Assembly: GCF_002104515.1 (NCBI RefSeq)
Contig: NZ_NBOE01000017.1
Span: 1-64,000 of the forward strand
Reading direction: 5' to 3'
Source of the DNA: Colwellia polaris
Lineage (GTDB): Bacteria > Pseudomonadota > Gammaproteobacteria > Enterobacterales > Alteromonadaceae
Length of the DNA: 64,000 bases
Shown: positions 35,286-45,468 of the stretch, piece after piece
Layout: each line of letters begins with the position of its first letter
Position numbering within the stretch: the stretch's first letter is position 1
Translations under genes and position numbers: made by a program
Notes under the pieces: model-generated
What the model was told of the DNA's origin: nothing
Databases searched by the model: none
Seen by the model: only the letters and a program-made list of their open reading frames with translations

Positions 35286-38200
35286 TTATTTCACTGGGTC
35301 GCAGTGTAAACTTAACAACATCAATTCTCGTAATGCAACCGAGAATTTAGCAAACTCGTGGGTTTTACCAATTCTAAAGTCTGCCAAAATATGCTGCCAA
35401 CGCTCTAAAGGTTGAGCGCTTTCTACAAGCCATTGCTCAATCATAGTATCTACGTCTGTTGCTGTTTTATTACCGCGTAATATAACAGAGGTTAACGAGC
35501 GTTGTTGCCAATCTAGCTCTTCTCTAAACGATGCTCTAGCCAATGCTTGCCAATGGTTAGAAACAGGTTGAGAAGTTATTTGGTCTAGGAACCAATGTAA
35601 ATCTAATTTTGCACCAAGTTTAAAGTAAAGGTCTGTTACTAATTCAGTTGATACTTCATCAGATTTTGAAATTTCAGCAATATCCATTACTGAGAACAAG
35701 GTACTTAATAAAGAAATTCTCAAAGCAATAGACTCAGGCACACCAGCTTTAACTAAGTCAGTTTCAACACGTTTAATTTGCGTTGCTTCCTTTTCAATCA
35801 TGAAATTTGCAATGTTGCTCGAAAGCTCAACAAAAGTTTTATGATAAAAAGCAATTGATTCTGCAATATTAAGTGATTTGTTACGATGACGTAAGAACCA
35901 ACGTGTTGCTCGGCGTACCGTTCTACGTAATTGAAATAGCATTTCAGTTTGTATGGCTGTAGAGATCTTATTATCTAAATCACTGATTTGCTTCCAAACA
36001 TCAGAAAGCTCAAATACAGCACTTGCCATGGTATAACAGTTTGCAATCTCTGATGTGCTAGCGCCAGTTTCTTCCTTCATACGATGGACGAAGTTAAAGC
36101 CCATATCGTTGCCAATATTATTCGCTAGTTGTGTCGCGATAATTTCAGCTCGTAACGGATGCCCTTGCATTTGCGCGCTGTAGCTTGCTTGTAACTGTTT
36201 AGGGAAAGCTTCAATGAGTAAACTTTGATGATATTCGTTGTCGGTAATTTCAGGACAAACAAGCTCTTCTTTAAGTACCATTTTACTATAAGCAAGCAGT
36301 ACTGATAACTCTGGACGAGTTAACCCTTTACCTAGTGCTAAACGCTCAGCAATTTCCTCATCACTTGGAATAAACTCAAGCGCTCTATCAAGCTTACCTG
36401 AACGGTCTAGTTCACTAATAAATTGTGCTTGTTCTTTTAATTGACCACCACCACGAAGTTCAGTGATCGACAATGAATGAGTTTGACGATAACAGTCATC
36501 AATAACAATATCGCCAACTTCATCGGTCATATCGTATAAAATTTTATTTCGTTGTTTAATGGTTAAATCACCATTTTGCACTAAACCGTTTAATAAAATT
36601 TTGATGTTAACTTCATTATCTGAACAATCTACACCACCAGCGTTATCAACGGCATCAGTGTTAATTCGACCACCTTTAGCACCAAATTCAATACGGCCAA
36701 GTTGAGTAAAACCTAAATTACCCCCCTCACCCACAATTTTAGCATTGAGTTCTGAACCATTAATACGTAAGGCATCGTTAGCTCTATCGCCAACTTCTAG
36801 GTGAGACTCTTTAGAGCCTTTAACATAAGTACCAATACCGCCATTCCATAACAGATCTACCTGCATTTTTAATATGGCTTGCATTAACTCAAGTGGCGAC
36901 ATATTTTGCTTTTGTGTACCAAGCATTTTTTTAATTTGAGGAGTTAACTTAATTGATTTAGATTGGCGGCTAAATATAGCACCACCTTCAGAAATCAAGT
37001 CTTTATTGTAATCATCCCAAGTACATCCTGGTAAATTAAATAAACGCTCACGCTCAACATATGAACTAGCCGCATCTGGGGTTGGATCAATAAATATATG
37101 CATATGGTTGAACGCTGCTTGTAAGCGTATATGCTTTGATAACAACATACCATTACCAAAAACATCACCTGCCATATCACCAATGGCAATACAGGTAAAA
37201 TCAGTTGTTTGACAATCGATATCCATTTCACGAAAGTGACGTTTTACTGACTCCCATGCACCTTTAGCCGTAATACCCATGGCTTTATGATCGTAACCTA
37301 CGCTACCACCTGAGGCAAAAGCATCACCCATCCAGAAATTGTATTCATCAGAAATAGCATTAGCTACATCAGAAAAAGTTGCTGTACCTTTATCTGCTGC
37401 AACAACTAGATATGGGTCGTCCTCATCTAAACGTACAACATTAACTGGCGGGACAATTTCACCATCAACAATATTGTCTGTTATATCTAATAAACCACGA
37501 ATGAAAGTACGGTAACATTCTTTACCGGCTTCAAATACTGCGTTTCTGTCGCCGTCTGGAAGTTGTTTACAAACAAAACCACCTTTTGCACCAACAGGCA
37601 CAATAACTGTATTTTTAACTTGTTGCGCTTTAACTAAACCTAAAACTTCAGTGCGGAAGTCTTCACGACGATCAGACCAACGTAAACCACCACGAGCAAC
37701 TTTACCACCACGTAAATGAACACCCTCTACTTGCGGAGAATATACAAAAATTTCAAACGCAGGAATTGGTAATGGCACATCCGAAATTTGTGAAGGGACA
37801 ATTTTAAATGAAATATAAGATTTTTCACCCGTTACAGCATGCGGTTGGAAATAGTTTGTACGTATAGTCGCATTAACCATTTCAACAAAACGACGAATAA
37901 TACGATCATCATCCAAACTGGCTACACTGTCTAACGAAGACTCAAGGCTTGTATGGACTTTTTCGATCGCTTTTTCATTTAACTTTTTGTTCGGTGTAAA
38001 GCGTAATTTAAATAGTTTAATTAATAACTTAGCAATGCTTGGGTATCGAGCAAAAGTGTCTTCAATATAACTTTGGCTAAATGTTCCACCAATTTGACGC
38101 TCGTATTTAGCATAAGCACGAATAATTGATACTTCACGCCCACCTAATTCAGCACCTAGTATTAAGCGGTTAAAACCGTCATCTTCTAGTTCGCGAGACC

Positions 38201-40127
38201 ATACTTTAGCGAAAGCATCTTGGAATAAACTTTGTACGACTTCTAAATTGAACTTTCCTTTGCCTGTTAACAGCATAGAGAAATCTAAAATCCAATATAC
38301 TTCACCGTTATCGGCTTTGACTGCATAAGGGCTTTCACCGATTACGCGTAAGCCAAAGTTTTCTAACATAGGCAATACATCTGACAAATGCAGAGGCTCA
38401 CCTGAGTGGAAAAGTTTTAATTTAACAAAGCGGCTATTGGCATCTTCTTCTTGAGGTTGATAAAACAACATTTCAAGTTGATTTTCAGACGTTAACGCTT
38501 CGAATTTTTCAATATCTACGATTGCGGTACCTGGCAATACTTCATCTTTGTAGGCTTGTGGAAAGCTAATGTATTTTCGGCTTAAAGCTTTACCTTTAGC
38601 TTCACCTTTATGCGAGTTTAAGGCGTCTGCTAAGTTATCATCCCAGCTGCGAGCTGCATGATTTAAATTCTTTTCAATTTCTTTCACATTAATGTCTGCT
38701 TTTGTCGATTTAACTCTAACGATATAGTGAGTACGAGCTTGTGCTGACTCTGAAAAGTAAGTAGTAAATTCTACTTCTTCATCACTGCCTAACGCTTCTT
38801 GCAATAGCTTTTGGGTGTTAATACGCAACGCCGTGTTGTAACGTTCGCGCGGGACATAAACCATACAAGAATAAAAGCGATTAAAAGCATCACGACGCAT
38901 GAACAAACCAGAATAGTCACGTTCTTGCATTTGGAAAATACCCAGAACGTTTTTCAGCAATTCATCAGGTGAACTTTGTAAAATTTCATCACGCGGGTAA
39001 GTCTCAAGAATATTAATCAAGGCTTTATAAGCGTGAGTGCCTTCAGCAAAACCAGAGTTTTGACACACGCCAGCAACTTTTGACTTAATCAATGGCAAAT
39101 CTAGAGCACTGTTTGTGTAATATGCTGAACCAAACAAACCTACAAAACGTTCTTCACCTAATACATTACCTTTATCATCAAAACGTTTAATACCTATATA
39201 ATCAAGATGAGCAGGACGATGAACACGCGACTTTGAATTAGTTTTAGTTAAAATAAGTAAGTTTTTACCTAGCGCTATTTCACGAGCAGCTCCACTTAAA
39301 GCGGAGATAAGTCGTGTTTTACTGCCGTCGTATTGGTTCATTAAACCTAAGCTAGATTTTACGTCTGCTTCAAGGGCTAAATCACCTTCTACAGCTTTGA
39401 TATCGTATGCTCTATAACCTAATAAAGTGAAGTTATCCGCTAAAATCCAATCTAAAAAGCTGATGCTGTCTTCCTGTTCTTCTTTTGAACAAGGTAATTT
39501 AGATTTTTTAACTTCATCAATTACAGCACTTAAGCGTGCTTTCATCGGTTTCCAGTCGTTAACTGTAACCGAAATATCGCTAACAACAGAGTGTAATTCT
39601 TTAGCAATATTCGTTAATACTTTTGCATCATTTTGACGATCAATCTCAATAAAAAATACGGTTTCAACTGAGGTTGATTTGAATGACTGGTCAACAGAAG
39701 AAGAAAGTTGAGTAATACTTTTACTTTTATCGCGAATGATTTTTATTGGCGAATTCAACATTAAGTGCGGTGTTAGATTTAATCGACTTAATGCTATTCG
39801 TACAGAATCAACTAAAAATGGCATATCTTTAACGATAATTTCGATAATTGTATGACTAGATTTCCAACCGTTTTTAGATACCTGCGGATTGAAGACTTTA
39901 ATCACAGGTTTATCATCTTGGTGGTCATTTAAAGTATTCCAAAGGCTTAGTGTGGCACCATACATGTCACTATCATTTCTATGATCTAAATCTAAGGTTG
40001 AAATATTTCTATAAAGCAGCTCTGCAAACTGTTTAACAAGAGGAGCAGTTGCTGATGGAACTTTTTTTTCAATTAACTGTGCTACGTTCGAAAGTATCAC
40101 TGAAGGTAAACCGTCTACTAACGCCAT
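35286..40127 (-). CDS. gdhB: NAD-specific glutamate dehydrogenase, GDH-180 class
   Basis: A 1613-residue enzyme that deaminates glutamate to 2-oxoglutarate with NAD+, a catabolic route common in marine and psychrophilic gammaproteobacteria. Length is that of the large class (about 1600). The central catalytic region has the substrate-binding segment RGGLRWSDRREDFRTEVLGL near residue 820, VPVGAKGGFVCK, and the nucleotide-binding IAIGDMAGDVFGNGML near 985. The N-terminal ACT-like and C-terminal helical domains (YNFWMGDAFASGGS to the end) are intact. It is monocistronic with its own terminator. Confidence 0.93.
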   Translation of the reverse strand: MALVDGLPSVILSNVAQLIEKKVPSATAPLVKQFAELLYRNISTLDLDHRNDSDMYGATLSLWNTLNDHQDDKPVIKVFNPQVSKNGWKSSHTIIEIIVKDMPFLVDSVRIALSRLNLTPHLMLNSPIKIIRDKSKSITQLSSSVDQSFKSTSVETVFFIEIDRQNDAKVLTNIAKELHSVVSDISVTVNDWKPMKARLSAVIDEVKKSKLPCSKEEQEDSISFLDWILADNFTLLGYRAYDIKAVEGDLALEADVKSSLGLMNQYDGSKTRLISALSGAAREIALGKNLLILTKTNSKSRVHRPAHLDYIGIKRFDDKGNVLGEERFVGLFGSAYYTNSALDLPLIKSKVAGVCQNSGFAEGTHAYKALINILETYPRDEILQSSPDELLKNVLGIFQMQERDYSGLFMRRDAFNRFYSCMVYVPRERYNTALRINTQKLLQEALGSDEEVEFTTYFSESAQARTHYIVRVKSTKADINVKEIEKNLNHAARSWDDNLADALNSHKGEAKGKALSRKYISFPQAYKDEVLPGTAIVDIEKFEALTSENQLEMLFYQPQEEDANSRFVKLKLFHSGEPLHLSDVLPMLENFGLRVIGESPYAVKADNGEVYWILDFSMLLTGKGKFNLEVVQSLFQDAFAKVWSRELEDDGFNRLILGAELGGREVSIIRAYAKYERQIGGTFSQSYIEDTFARYPSIAKLLIKLFKLRFTPNKKLNEKAIEKVHTSLESSLDSVASLDDDRIIRRFVEMVNATIRTNYFQPHAVTGEKSYISFKIVPSQISDVPLPIPAFEIFVYSPQVEGVHLRGGKVARGGLRWSDRREDFRTEVLGLVKAQQVKNTVIVPVGAKGGFVCKQLPDGDRNAVFEAGKECYRTFIRGLLDITDNIVDGEIVPPVNVVRLDEDDPYLVVAADKGTATFSDVANAISDEYNFWMGDAFASGGSVGYDHKAMGITAKGAWESVKRHFREMDIDCQTTDFTCIAIGDMAGDVFGNGMLLSKHIRLQAAFNHMHIFIDPTPDAASSYVERERLFNLPGCTWDDYNKDLISEGGAIFSRQSKSIKLTPQIKKMLGTQKQNMSPLELMQAILKMQVDLLWNGGIGTYVKGSKESHLEVGDRANDALRINGSELNAKIVGEGGNLGFTQLGRIEFGAKGGRINTDAVDNAGGVDCSDNEVNIKILLNGLVQNGDLTIKQRNKILYDMTDEVGDIVIDDCYRQTHSLSITELRGGGQLKEQAQFISELDRSGKLDRALEFIPSDEEIAERLALGKGLTRPELSVLLAYSKMVLKEELVCPEITDNEYHQSLLIEAFPKQLQASYSAQMQGHPLRAEIIATQLANNIGNDMGFNFVHRMKEETGASTSEIANCYTMASAVFELSDVWKQISDLDNKISTAIQTEMLFQLRRTVRRATRWFLRHRNKSLNIAESIAFYHKTFVELSSNIANFMIEKEATQIKRVETDLVKAGVPESIALRISLLSTLFSVMDIAEISKSDEVSTELVTDLYFKLGAKLDLHWFLDQITSQPVSNHWQALARASFREELDWQQRSLTSVILRGNKTATDVDTMIEQWLVESAQPLERWQHILADFRIGKTHEFAKFSVALRELMLLSLHCDPVK

Positions 40128-40322
40128 GCCTTTTTCCTTTTTGGATAAAACGCTTGAAATAATTATTGTATTTTAGTCTATATAGAATAATAGACTATAA
40201 ACTTGATCTTATTAATAAACTCAGGCGATTGCGAGCACTATTTTAGATGCATTACTTTAAAAACAGTCTAATTATGTAACAAGTATGAAAACATTCAATT
40301 GTTTATTCATAAGTTATAAATA

Positions 40323-40346
40323 GAAAATGGCCTTTCGGCCATTTTC
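40323..40346. terminator. Terminator of the RND/YCF48 operon
   Basis: GAAAATGGCC (40323-40332) and GGCCATTTTC (40337-40346) form a perfect 10-bp stem around a 4-nt loop, 42 nt after the RND gene stop on the minus strand. T-runs flank it on both sides only moderately. Confidence 0.78.
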
Positions 40347-40387
40347 TTGTTTATTTATGCATAATTATATTATCAATTAATTACAAT

Positions 40388-42706
40388 TTATTTTCGCTCA
40401 GGCCACAGAAATGCTGCAATAGCTGGTAGTACCAGCACAGCGGCAATCATGTTCACCAAAAACATGAAAGTTAACAGTATTCCCATATCAACTTGGAATT
40501 TTAAATCTGAGAAAAACCACGTTGAAACACCAATAGCTAAAGTAACACCGGTAATTAATACAGCACTGCCTCGCTCTTTTAAAGCGTCAAAATATGCACT
40601 TTGTACTGTTGCACCATTTCGCAGTTTTACGCTCATAGTTGAAAGGATATAAATACCGTAGTCAACACCAATACCAACACCTAATGCAATAACAGGTAAT
40701 GTAGATACTGTTAAACCAATATCTAATGCAGTCATTAACCATTGGGCCAACGTTGATACAACATAAAGTGGCACAACAACAGCTATGGTAGCTCTTAAAC
40801 TTCTAAAGCTTAATAAACATAAAATGATTACCGCGCCATAAACATAAAGCATCATAGGGATTTGAGCAGCTTCTACAGCCTCATTAGTAGCTGCCATAAC
40901 ACCAACTGGACCAGAAGCAAGTTTAAAGACTAAGTCATCTTTACCTAGATCTTTAGAGACTACTTTAACTGCATCAACGACACGAGTAATTGTTTCTGCT
41001 TTATGATCTTCTAAAAATAGAATTACCGGCATTGCACTACAATTACTATTAAGTAGACCACTAGACGATGGTACTCGTGCTATAGACTGAACTAAGGTTT
41101 GTTGATTACGTGATAATACTCGCCACTTTGGGTTACCTTCGTTATAACCTGAGTTTACGATTTTGGCTATTGAAGCTAAACTTACCGCTGATTGAACACC
41201 TTCGACATTTTCCATGCGCCACTGAAATTGATCAATAATATTCATTTGATCATAGTAAGTACAAGCATCGGCAGTCGTTTCCACAATAATCGACATGTAA
41301 TCGACACTAATGGCATATTTATCGGTAATTAAAAAGGTGTCTTGGTTATAGCGTGACTCTTCATGTAGCGAAGGTGCACCAGCATGCAACTCACCTATTT
41401 TCATATTCTGAGCATTAATATAACCCACAATATAAAGCACAGCGGTAAAGGCTAGAATAAATATTGCAACTTTACGCGTAGCAAAAGTCGACATTAAATG
41501 CCAAATACCGTCAGTGCCTGAATTAACTTTTTCGTTGGTTGTAGCTTTTTTTGCAGGTATTTTCATATAAGAAACTAGCAACGGTAACAACACTAAGTTA
41601 GTTAATATGATCATGGCAACACCTAAAGAAGCGGTAATTGCTAATTCACGAATAATACCTATATCGATTGACAATAAAGTCATAAAGCCAACAGTATCAG
41701 AGAGTAATGCAATACCACCAGGCACTAGCAAGACTCTAAAACTTGCTTGGGCCGCTTCTTTGCTACTTTTACCATTGTTAACCATTTTGGAAATGGAGTT
41801 AATCATTTGAACGCCATGACTAACACCTATAGCAAAAACTAAGAAAGGTACTAGAATCGACATTGGGTCTAAACCAAAGCCTAAGGTTGATAGCATACCT
41901 AACTGCCAAACCACCGCAATTAATGAACAAGCAATAGGTAAAATAGTAAGTGAAATCGAACGACAAAACCAAAATACCATTAAGGTTGTAATAGCTATGG
42001 CAATAGCAAAAAATAGCACAACACCTTTTGCGCCTTTAGCTACATCACCCACCATTTTAGTAAAGCCGATAATGTGCACAGAAATATTGTCTTTTTCGAA
42101 CTCACCACGAATTTCATTTTCGAGTTGCGCAGCAAGAACAATACTATCTAACTTTTCACCTGTATTTGGGTCAATTTCCATTAACGAAGTTTTGACCATA
42201 GAACAGCTGTAATCATCTGAAACTATACTGCCAACAATGCCCGCTTTTTCAATATTGCCTTTAACAATGGCTAAACCGGCTTCGTCTGGTTGAAAATTTG
42301 CAGGAATAACAGGACCGCCCGCAAATCCATCTTCAACAATTTCTACAAAGCGAGTACTAGGTGAAAATAATGACTTAACCTGAATTCGATCAACACCAGG
42401 TATGAAAAATAATTTATCGTGGACACCTTTTAAAGCGGTAAAAAAATCAGGGTTGAAGATATCGTCACTTGTATCACAAACTGAAATTAATACGTTATTT
42501 GCACCACCAAAGTTTTCTCGATGCTCGAGATAGGTTTTCATATAACTGTGGTTTAGAGGAATGTGTTTAGTAAAAGCGGCATCAAGCTTAATTTGAGATG
42601 CTTGAAACAACAAGAAAATACTGGTTAAGATAAAAAATATCAAAACAGCTAAACGACGGCGAAAGAGTGTAGCTTCTACTACATTGAAAAAAGAATTAAG
42701 TTTCAT
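40388..42706 (-). CDS. RND-superfamily (MMPL/HAE3-like) exporter
   Basis: A 772-residue inner-membrane protein with the duplicated RND plan: TM1 (LAVLIFFILTSIFLLFQAS), a large periplasmic loop, TM2-6 (about 225-380), a second block from IFILAFTAVLYIVGYIN, a second loop and TM8-12. The second-half motif LGVGIGVDYGIYILST keeps the Asp in the proton-relay helix; the matching first-half motif reads FAIGVSHGVQMINS without Asp. It resembles HAE3/MMPL exporters that move hydrophobic compounds or lipids. It starts 5 bp after the YCF48-like gene, so they are cotranscribed; DUF1329 and DUF1302 genes lie just upstream. The substrate is unknown. Confidence 0.85.
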   Translation of the reverse strand: MKLNSFFNVVEATLFRRRLAVLIFFILTSIFLLFQASQIKLDAAFTKHIPLNHSYMKTYLEHRENFGGANNVLISVCDTSDDIFNPDFFTALKGVHDKLFFIPGVDRIQVKSLFSPSTRFVEIVEDGFAGGPVIPANFQPDEAGLAIVKGNIEKAGIVGSIVSDDYSCSMVKTSLMEIDPNTGEKLDSIVLAAQLENEIRGEFEKDNISVHIIGFTKMVGDVAKGAKGVVLFFAIAIAITTLMVFWFCRSISLTILPIACSLIAVVWQLGMLSTLGFGLDPMSILVPFLVFAIGVSHGVQMINSISKMVNNGKSSKEAAQASFRVLLVPGGIALLSDTVGFMTLLSIDIGIIRELAITASLGVAMIILTNLVLLPLLVSYMKIPAKKATTNEKVNSGTDGIWHLMSTFATRKVAIFILAFTAVLYIVGYINAQNMKIGELHAGAPSLHEESRYNQDTFLITDKYAISVDYMSIIVETTADACTYYDQMNIIDQFQWRMENVEGVQSAVSLASIAKIVNSGYNEGNPKWRVLSRNQQTLVQSIARVPSSSGLLNSNCSAMPVILFLEDHKAETITRVVDAVKVVSKDLGKDDLVFKLASGPVGVMAATNEAVEAAQIPMMLYVYGAVIILCLLSFRSLRATIAVVVPLYVVSTLAQWLMTALDIGLTVSTLPVIALGVGIGVDYGIYILSTMSVKLRNGATVQSAYFDALKERGSAVLITGVTLAIGVSTWFFSDLKFQVDMGILLTFMFLVNMIAAVLVLPAIAAFLWPERK

Positions 42707-42711
42707 GACAA

Positions 42712-43716
42712 TTACTTCATTACGTTAATGGTTTTTATGCCAACATCTGAGACGGCAATAATTTTATTTTTATACCAAACTCCAGCAATCAGAGGTTTCC
42801 CATCTTTTTGGAGATGCTTTGTAAAAGTAGAGCCGTCATCACGACTTTCTAATAATACGCCGTTATTACCTAGGACAAATATACGTTCATCATCGGTTAG
42901 TACAATAGCACTTAATAGTGCTGTAACATGGCTATCGCTTTCTTGCCAAGGTGTACCGTTACGTAAACTACGAAATATATGGCCACGTAAGCCGACAACA
43001 ACTAAGTTGCCTTGTTGGGTACGGTTTATATCATAAAATGAACCTGGATATATTTCGTCAAACTTTTGCCAATTTATGCCAAAGTCATTACTTTTTGCAA
43101 TTAAGCCTATTTCGCCTACTAAGTATAAAGTACGACCATCAGCAACCACTCGATTAAAGTGAGGAAGAATACTACTTTGTTCATCTAGGTAAGCTTTCTC
43201 GTCTTGTAACTTTAGTTCAGCTAAATATTCTTGATCTTCTGGGAAAAGAAATTCATTGTGATATTCAATAGTCCAATGTTCACCAGCGTCAACTGTGCGA
43301 TAAAATAGGCCGTAAGCACCAATAGCTATACCGTTATTTTCATCGGTAAATAGCACATCTAATAACGGCTTTTGAACATGGGGTAAATGTTGCTGTAATT
43401 GCCAGGTTAAACCGCCATCTTTAGTCGCTAAAATAGTAGCGTCATGACCAACAGCCCAACCTCTATTTTCATCGAAAAAATAAACAGCAGTTAATGTAGC
43501 TTGCACGGGGACTTTAGCTTGCTGCCATACCTCACCATCATGAGAAAGCAAAATATGACCACGTTCGCCAACAGCGACTAATGTAGACTGGTTTACAATT
43601 GTAATATCAAGTAAAAGAGATTTGCTCGCTAAAGGAGCAACAATCGCGTCTTGCGGTTGCGCATTGATAATTGGGATAGTAAGAAAACTGAGTAAAAGAA
43701 TGAGAAGACGCATCAT
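42712..43716 (-). CDS. YCF48/BNR-repeat beta-propeller protein, exported
   Basis: A 334-residue protein with signal peptide (LLILLLSFLTIPIINA, cut near residue 19) and repeated propeller blades of the YCF48 type: VAVGERGHILLSHDGEVWQQ, WAVGHDATILATKDGGLTWQ, GIAIGAYGLFYRTVDAGEHW, LVVVGLRGHIFRSLRNGTPW, FVLGNNGVLLESRDDGSTF. YCF48-like proteins assist assembly of membrane complexes in cyanobacteria; in proteobacteria they sit beside RND exporters with no known role. GGAG lies 11 nt before the first of two adjacent ATGs. The next gene (RND) starts 5 bp downstream. Confidence 0.85.
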   Translation of the reverse strand: MMRLLILLLSFLTIPIINAQPQDAIVAPLASKSLLLDITIVNQSTLVAVGERGHILLSHDGEVWQQAKVPVQATLTAVYFFDENRGWAVGHDATILATKDGGLTWQLQQHLPHVQKPLLDVLFTDENNGIAIGAYGLFYRTVDAGEHWTIEYHNEFLFPEDQEYLAELKLQDEKAYLDEQSSILPHFNRVVADGRTLYLVGEIGLIAKSNDFGINWQKFDEIYPGSFYDINRTQQGNLVVVGLRGHIFRSLRNGTPWQESDSHVTALLSAIVLTDDERIFVLGNNGVLLESRDDGSTFTKHLQKDGKPLIAGVWYKNKIIAVSDVGIKTINVMK

Positions 43717-43811
43717 TAACTATATTAGCTCCATTCATTTAGACTAAGATTTATGTCTAAGGTTGAAATATTATAAATTTAGCGTGAACAGAGTTCAGCG
43801 CATCGGATTAC

Positions 43812-43843
43812 CCTCATATTTTAGTTTAGCTAAAATTATGAGG
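43812..43843. promoter_or_regulatory. Inverted repeat upstream of the YCF48/RND operon
   Basis: Arms CCTCATATTTTAG and CTAAAATTATGAGG are complementary over 13 bases apart from one bulged A, around TTTAG. Position fits an operator for the YCF48-RND transcript; a leftover terminator is less likely, as no T-run follows. Confidence 0.4.
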
Positions 43844-44016
43844 AATGAAAATTATTATCAAATTGATTAATTAAGCGCTTTACTATTTATCTGAAAAAAT
43901 AGATATTTACAAGCCATACAGTATAGTCCATCGCCACCGTTATTGATTTTAACTACCATCAACAAACTGCTAATTCTTCAACCTGGCATAAAAACTCTTG
44001 ATAACATTTAAAACAA

Positions 44017-44043
44017 AAACGGCTAGCATTAGCCAGCCGTTTT
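44017..44043 (-). terminator. Terminator of the DUF1302-DUF1329 transcript
   Basis: AAAACGGCT (44017-44025) pairs with AGCCGTTTT (44035-44043) with a 9-nt loop, starting 16 nt after the DUF1329 stop codon and followed on the minus strand by a run of T broken by G (GTTTT). Confidence 0.72.
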
Positions 44044-44058
44044 AATCATTTAGTTATT

Positions 44059-45447
44059 TTATCTTCTACCTTCACGACGCAATGCCGAAGAAGTAAAGTC
44101 TACATCTTGTAAATCTGCCGAAAAGTCGTACATGTTAGCTTCATTATCTAAGCCCATCGCAATATAACGACGAGACTGTAGGTCATGAAATACTTCTAAC
44201 GTTGACCATTGTGTTGGTACTTCATAGTAATTAATACCATGAGCAACCCCAACACGATAAAGCTCGTCACGATTGTCGTAAATGTCGGTAACCGCTACTT
44301 GCCAACTATCTTCATCGATAAAAAACACACGTTTTTTATAAGTATGACGAGTATCAGACTTTAAGTTAGCTTCAACAACCCAAACACGATGTTTTTCATA
44401 ACGTACGAGTTCTGGATTAATATGACCCGGTTGTAATATTTGGTCATATTTTAAATTGTCGCTATGCAAACGATAATCGTTATAAGGAATTAATAACTCT
44501 TGCTTGCCTTTTAGTGTCCAATTATAACGATTTGGCGCACCATTAAACATATCAAAATCATCAGTAGTTCTTAAGCCATCTGACGCTGTACCAGGTGCGT
44601 CGTAAGCAACGTTAGGTGCACGACGAACTCGACGTTGACCCGTATTGTATGTCCATGCTTGACGAGGTGTTTTTATTTGATCCATAGTTTCATGAACTAA
44701 TAATGCCGTACCTGCTAAACGAGCTGGCTCTGTTACTTTTTGCTTAAACTTGAATAAAATATTCGTTTCTTGCAGCTCTGCGGATTTAACACCTTTAACA
44801 CCGTATGGAATTAGTAATTGATCATCAAAACCCATATAGGTGTAATCGCCAGAAGACGTAGGTGCAGCTTGACCACCTTCACGAACAATTTTTTCACCAC
44901 GATAACGTAAAATATGATTCCAAATTGCTTCTAAACCACTTGTTGGCATCGGAAATGGAATGCCAACTGCAGCTTCAATGATACCGTTACCACCTTCAAC
45001 CAATTCAGTTTTAGTCGCATTATCTACACTTGCTTGATAAACATGCTCAGGATACGACGCTGAACGGCGTGATTGATAAATATTCATTTTATAAGTATCA
45101 GGGTAAGTTTCAAATAACTTGATTTGCCCCGGTGTTAATAAACTCTTGTATTCAGCTAAATTGGCAGCGGTAATAGTATACAGTACTTTATCTTCAGGGA
45201 ATGGATCAACATGATGATCACCAACTGTATAACCAGCAGGAGCTGATTTTATACCACCTGTCCAAGATGGAATAGAGCCGTCTTTGTTCGCTGCACGAAC
45301 AGCACCAAATGGTGTTAACTCTTTCTCTAATTTAGCCGCATCTTCATCACTGACTTTTGCTGATGCAGAAGCCGATGCTAATGCTACTGTGACCGCCATT
45401 GATACTAGCGTTACCTTTTTAAAGGTACTTTTAAATATATTTCTCAT
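44059..45447 (-). CDS. DUF1329 family exported protein
   Basis: A 462-residue periplasmic or outer-membrane protein with signal peptide (TLVSMAVTVALASASASAK). Family marks are LEKELTPFGAVRAANKDGSI with PSWTGG, then RVRRAPNVAYDAPGTASDGL, MFNGAPNRYNWTLKGKQELL and VWVVEANLKSDTRHTYKKR. DUF1329 proteins have a LolA/LolB-like beta fold by family knowledge, which suggests carriage of a hydrophobic ligand across the periplasm; this is inference. The start at 45447 has AGGA 8 nt upstream; an ATG 15 bp earlier would include that site. The DUF1302 gene ends 21 bp upstream, so both are cotranscribed. Confidence 0.87.
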   Translation of the reverse strand: MRNIFKSTFKKVTLVSMAVTVALASASASAKVSDEDAAKLEKELTPFGAVRAANKDGSIPSWTGGIKSAPAGYTVGDHHVDPFPEDKVLYTITAANLAEYKSLLTPGQIKLFETYPDTYKMNIYQSRRSASYPEHVYQASVDNATKTELVEGGNGIIEAAVGIPFPMPTSGLEAIWNHILRYRGEKIVREGGQAAPTSSGDYTYMGFDDQLLIPYGVKGVKSAELQETNILFKFKQKVTEPARLAGTALLVHETMDQIKTPRQAWTYNTGQRRVRRAPNVAYDAPGTASDGLRTTDDFDMFNGAPNRYNWTLKGKQELLIPYNDYRLHSDNLKYDQILQPGHINPELVRYEKHRVWVVEANLKSDTRHTYKKRVFFIDEDSWQVAVTDIYDNRDELYRVGVAHGINYYEVPTQWSTLEVFHDLQSRRYIAMGLDNEANMYDFSADLQDVDFTSSALRREGRR

Positions 45448-45468
45448 GAAAATAGTCCTCATACAACC

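Larger units (their letters stand above)
43717..44058. other. Gap between YCF48/RND operon and DUF1329 gene
   Basis: This 342-bp interval holds no gene. On the left, CCTCATATTTTAG and CTAAAATTATGAGG (43812-43843) form an inverted repeat with a one-base bulge about 100 bp upstream of the YCF48-like start, possibly an operator. On the right is the DUF1329 terminator (44017-44043). So the four-gene cluster has at least two transcripts. Confidence 0.5.

Noticed and set aside
40128-40322. Gap before gdhB examined for RNA genes
   Set aside because: AT-rich promoter-type DNA without hairpins or conserved RNA blocks.
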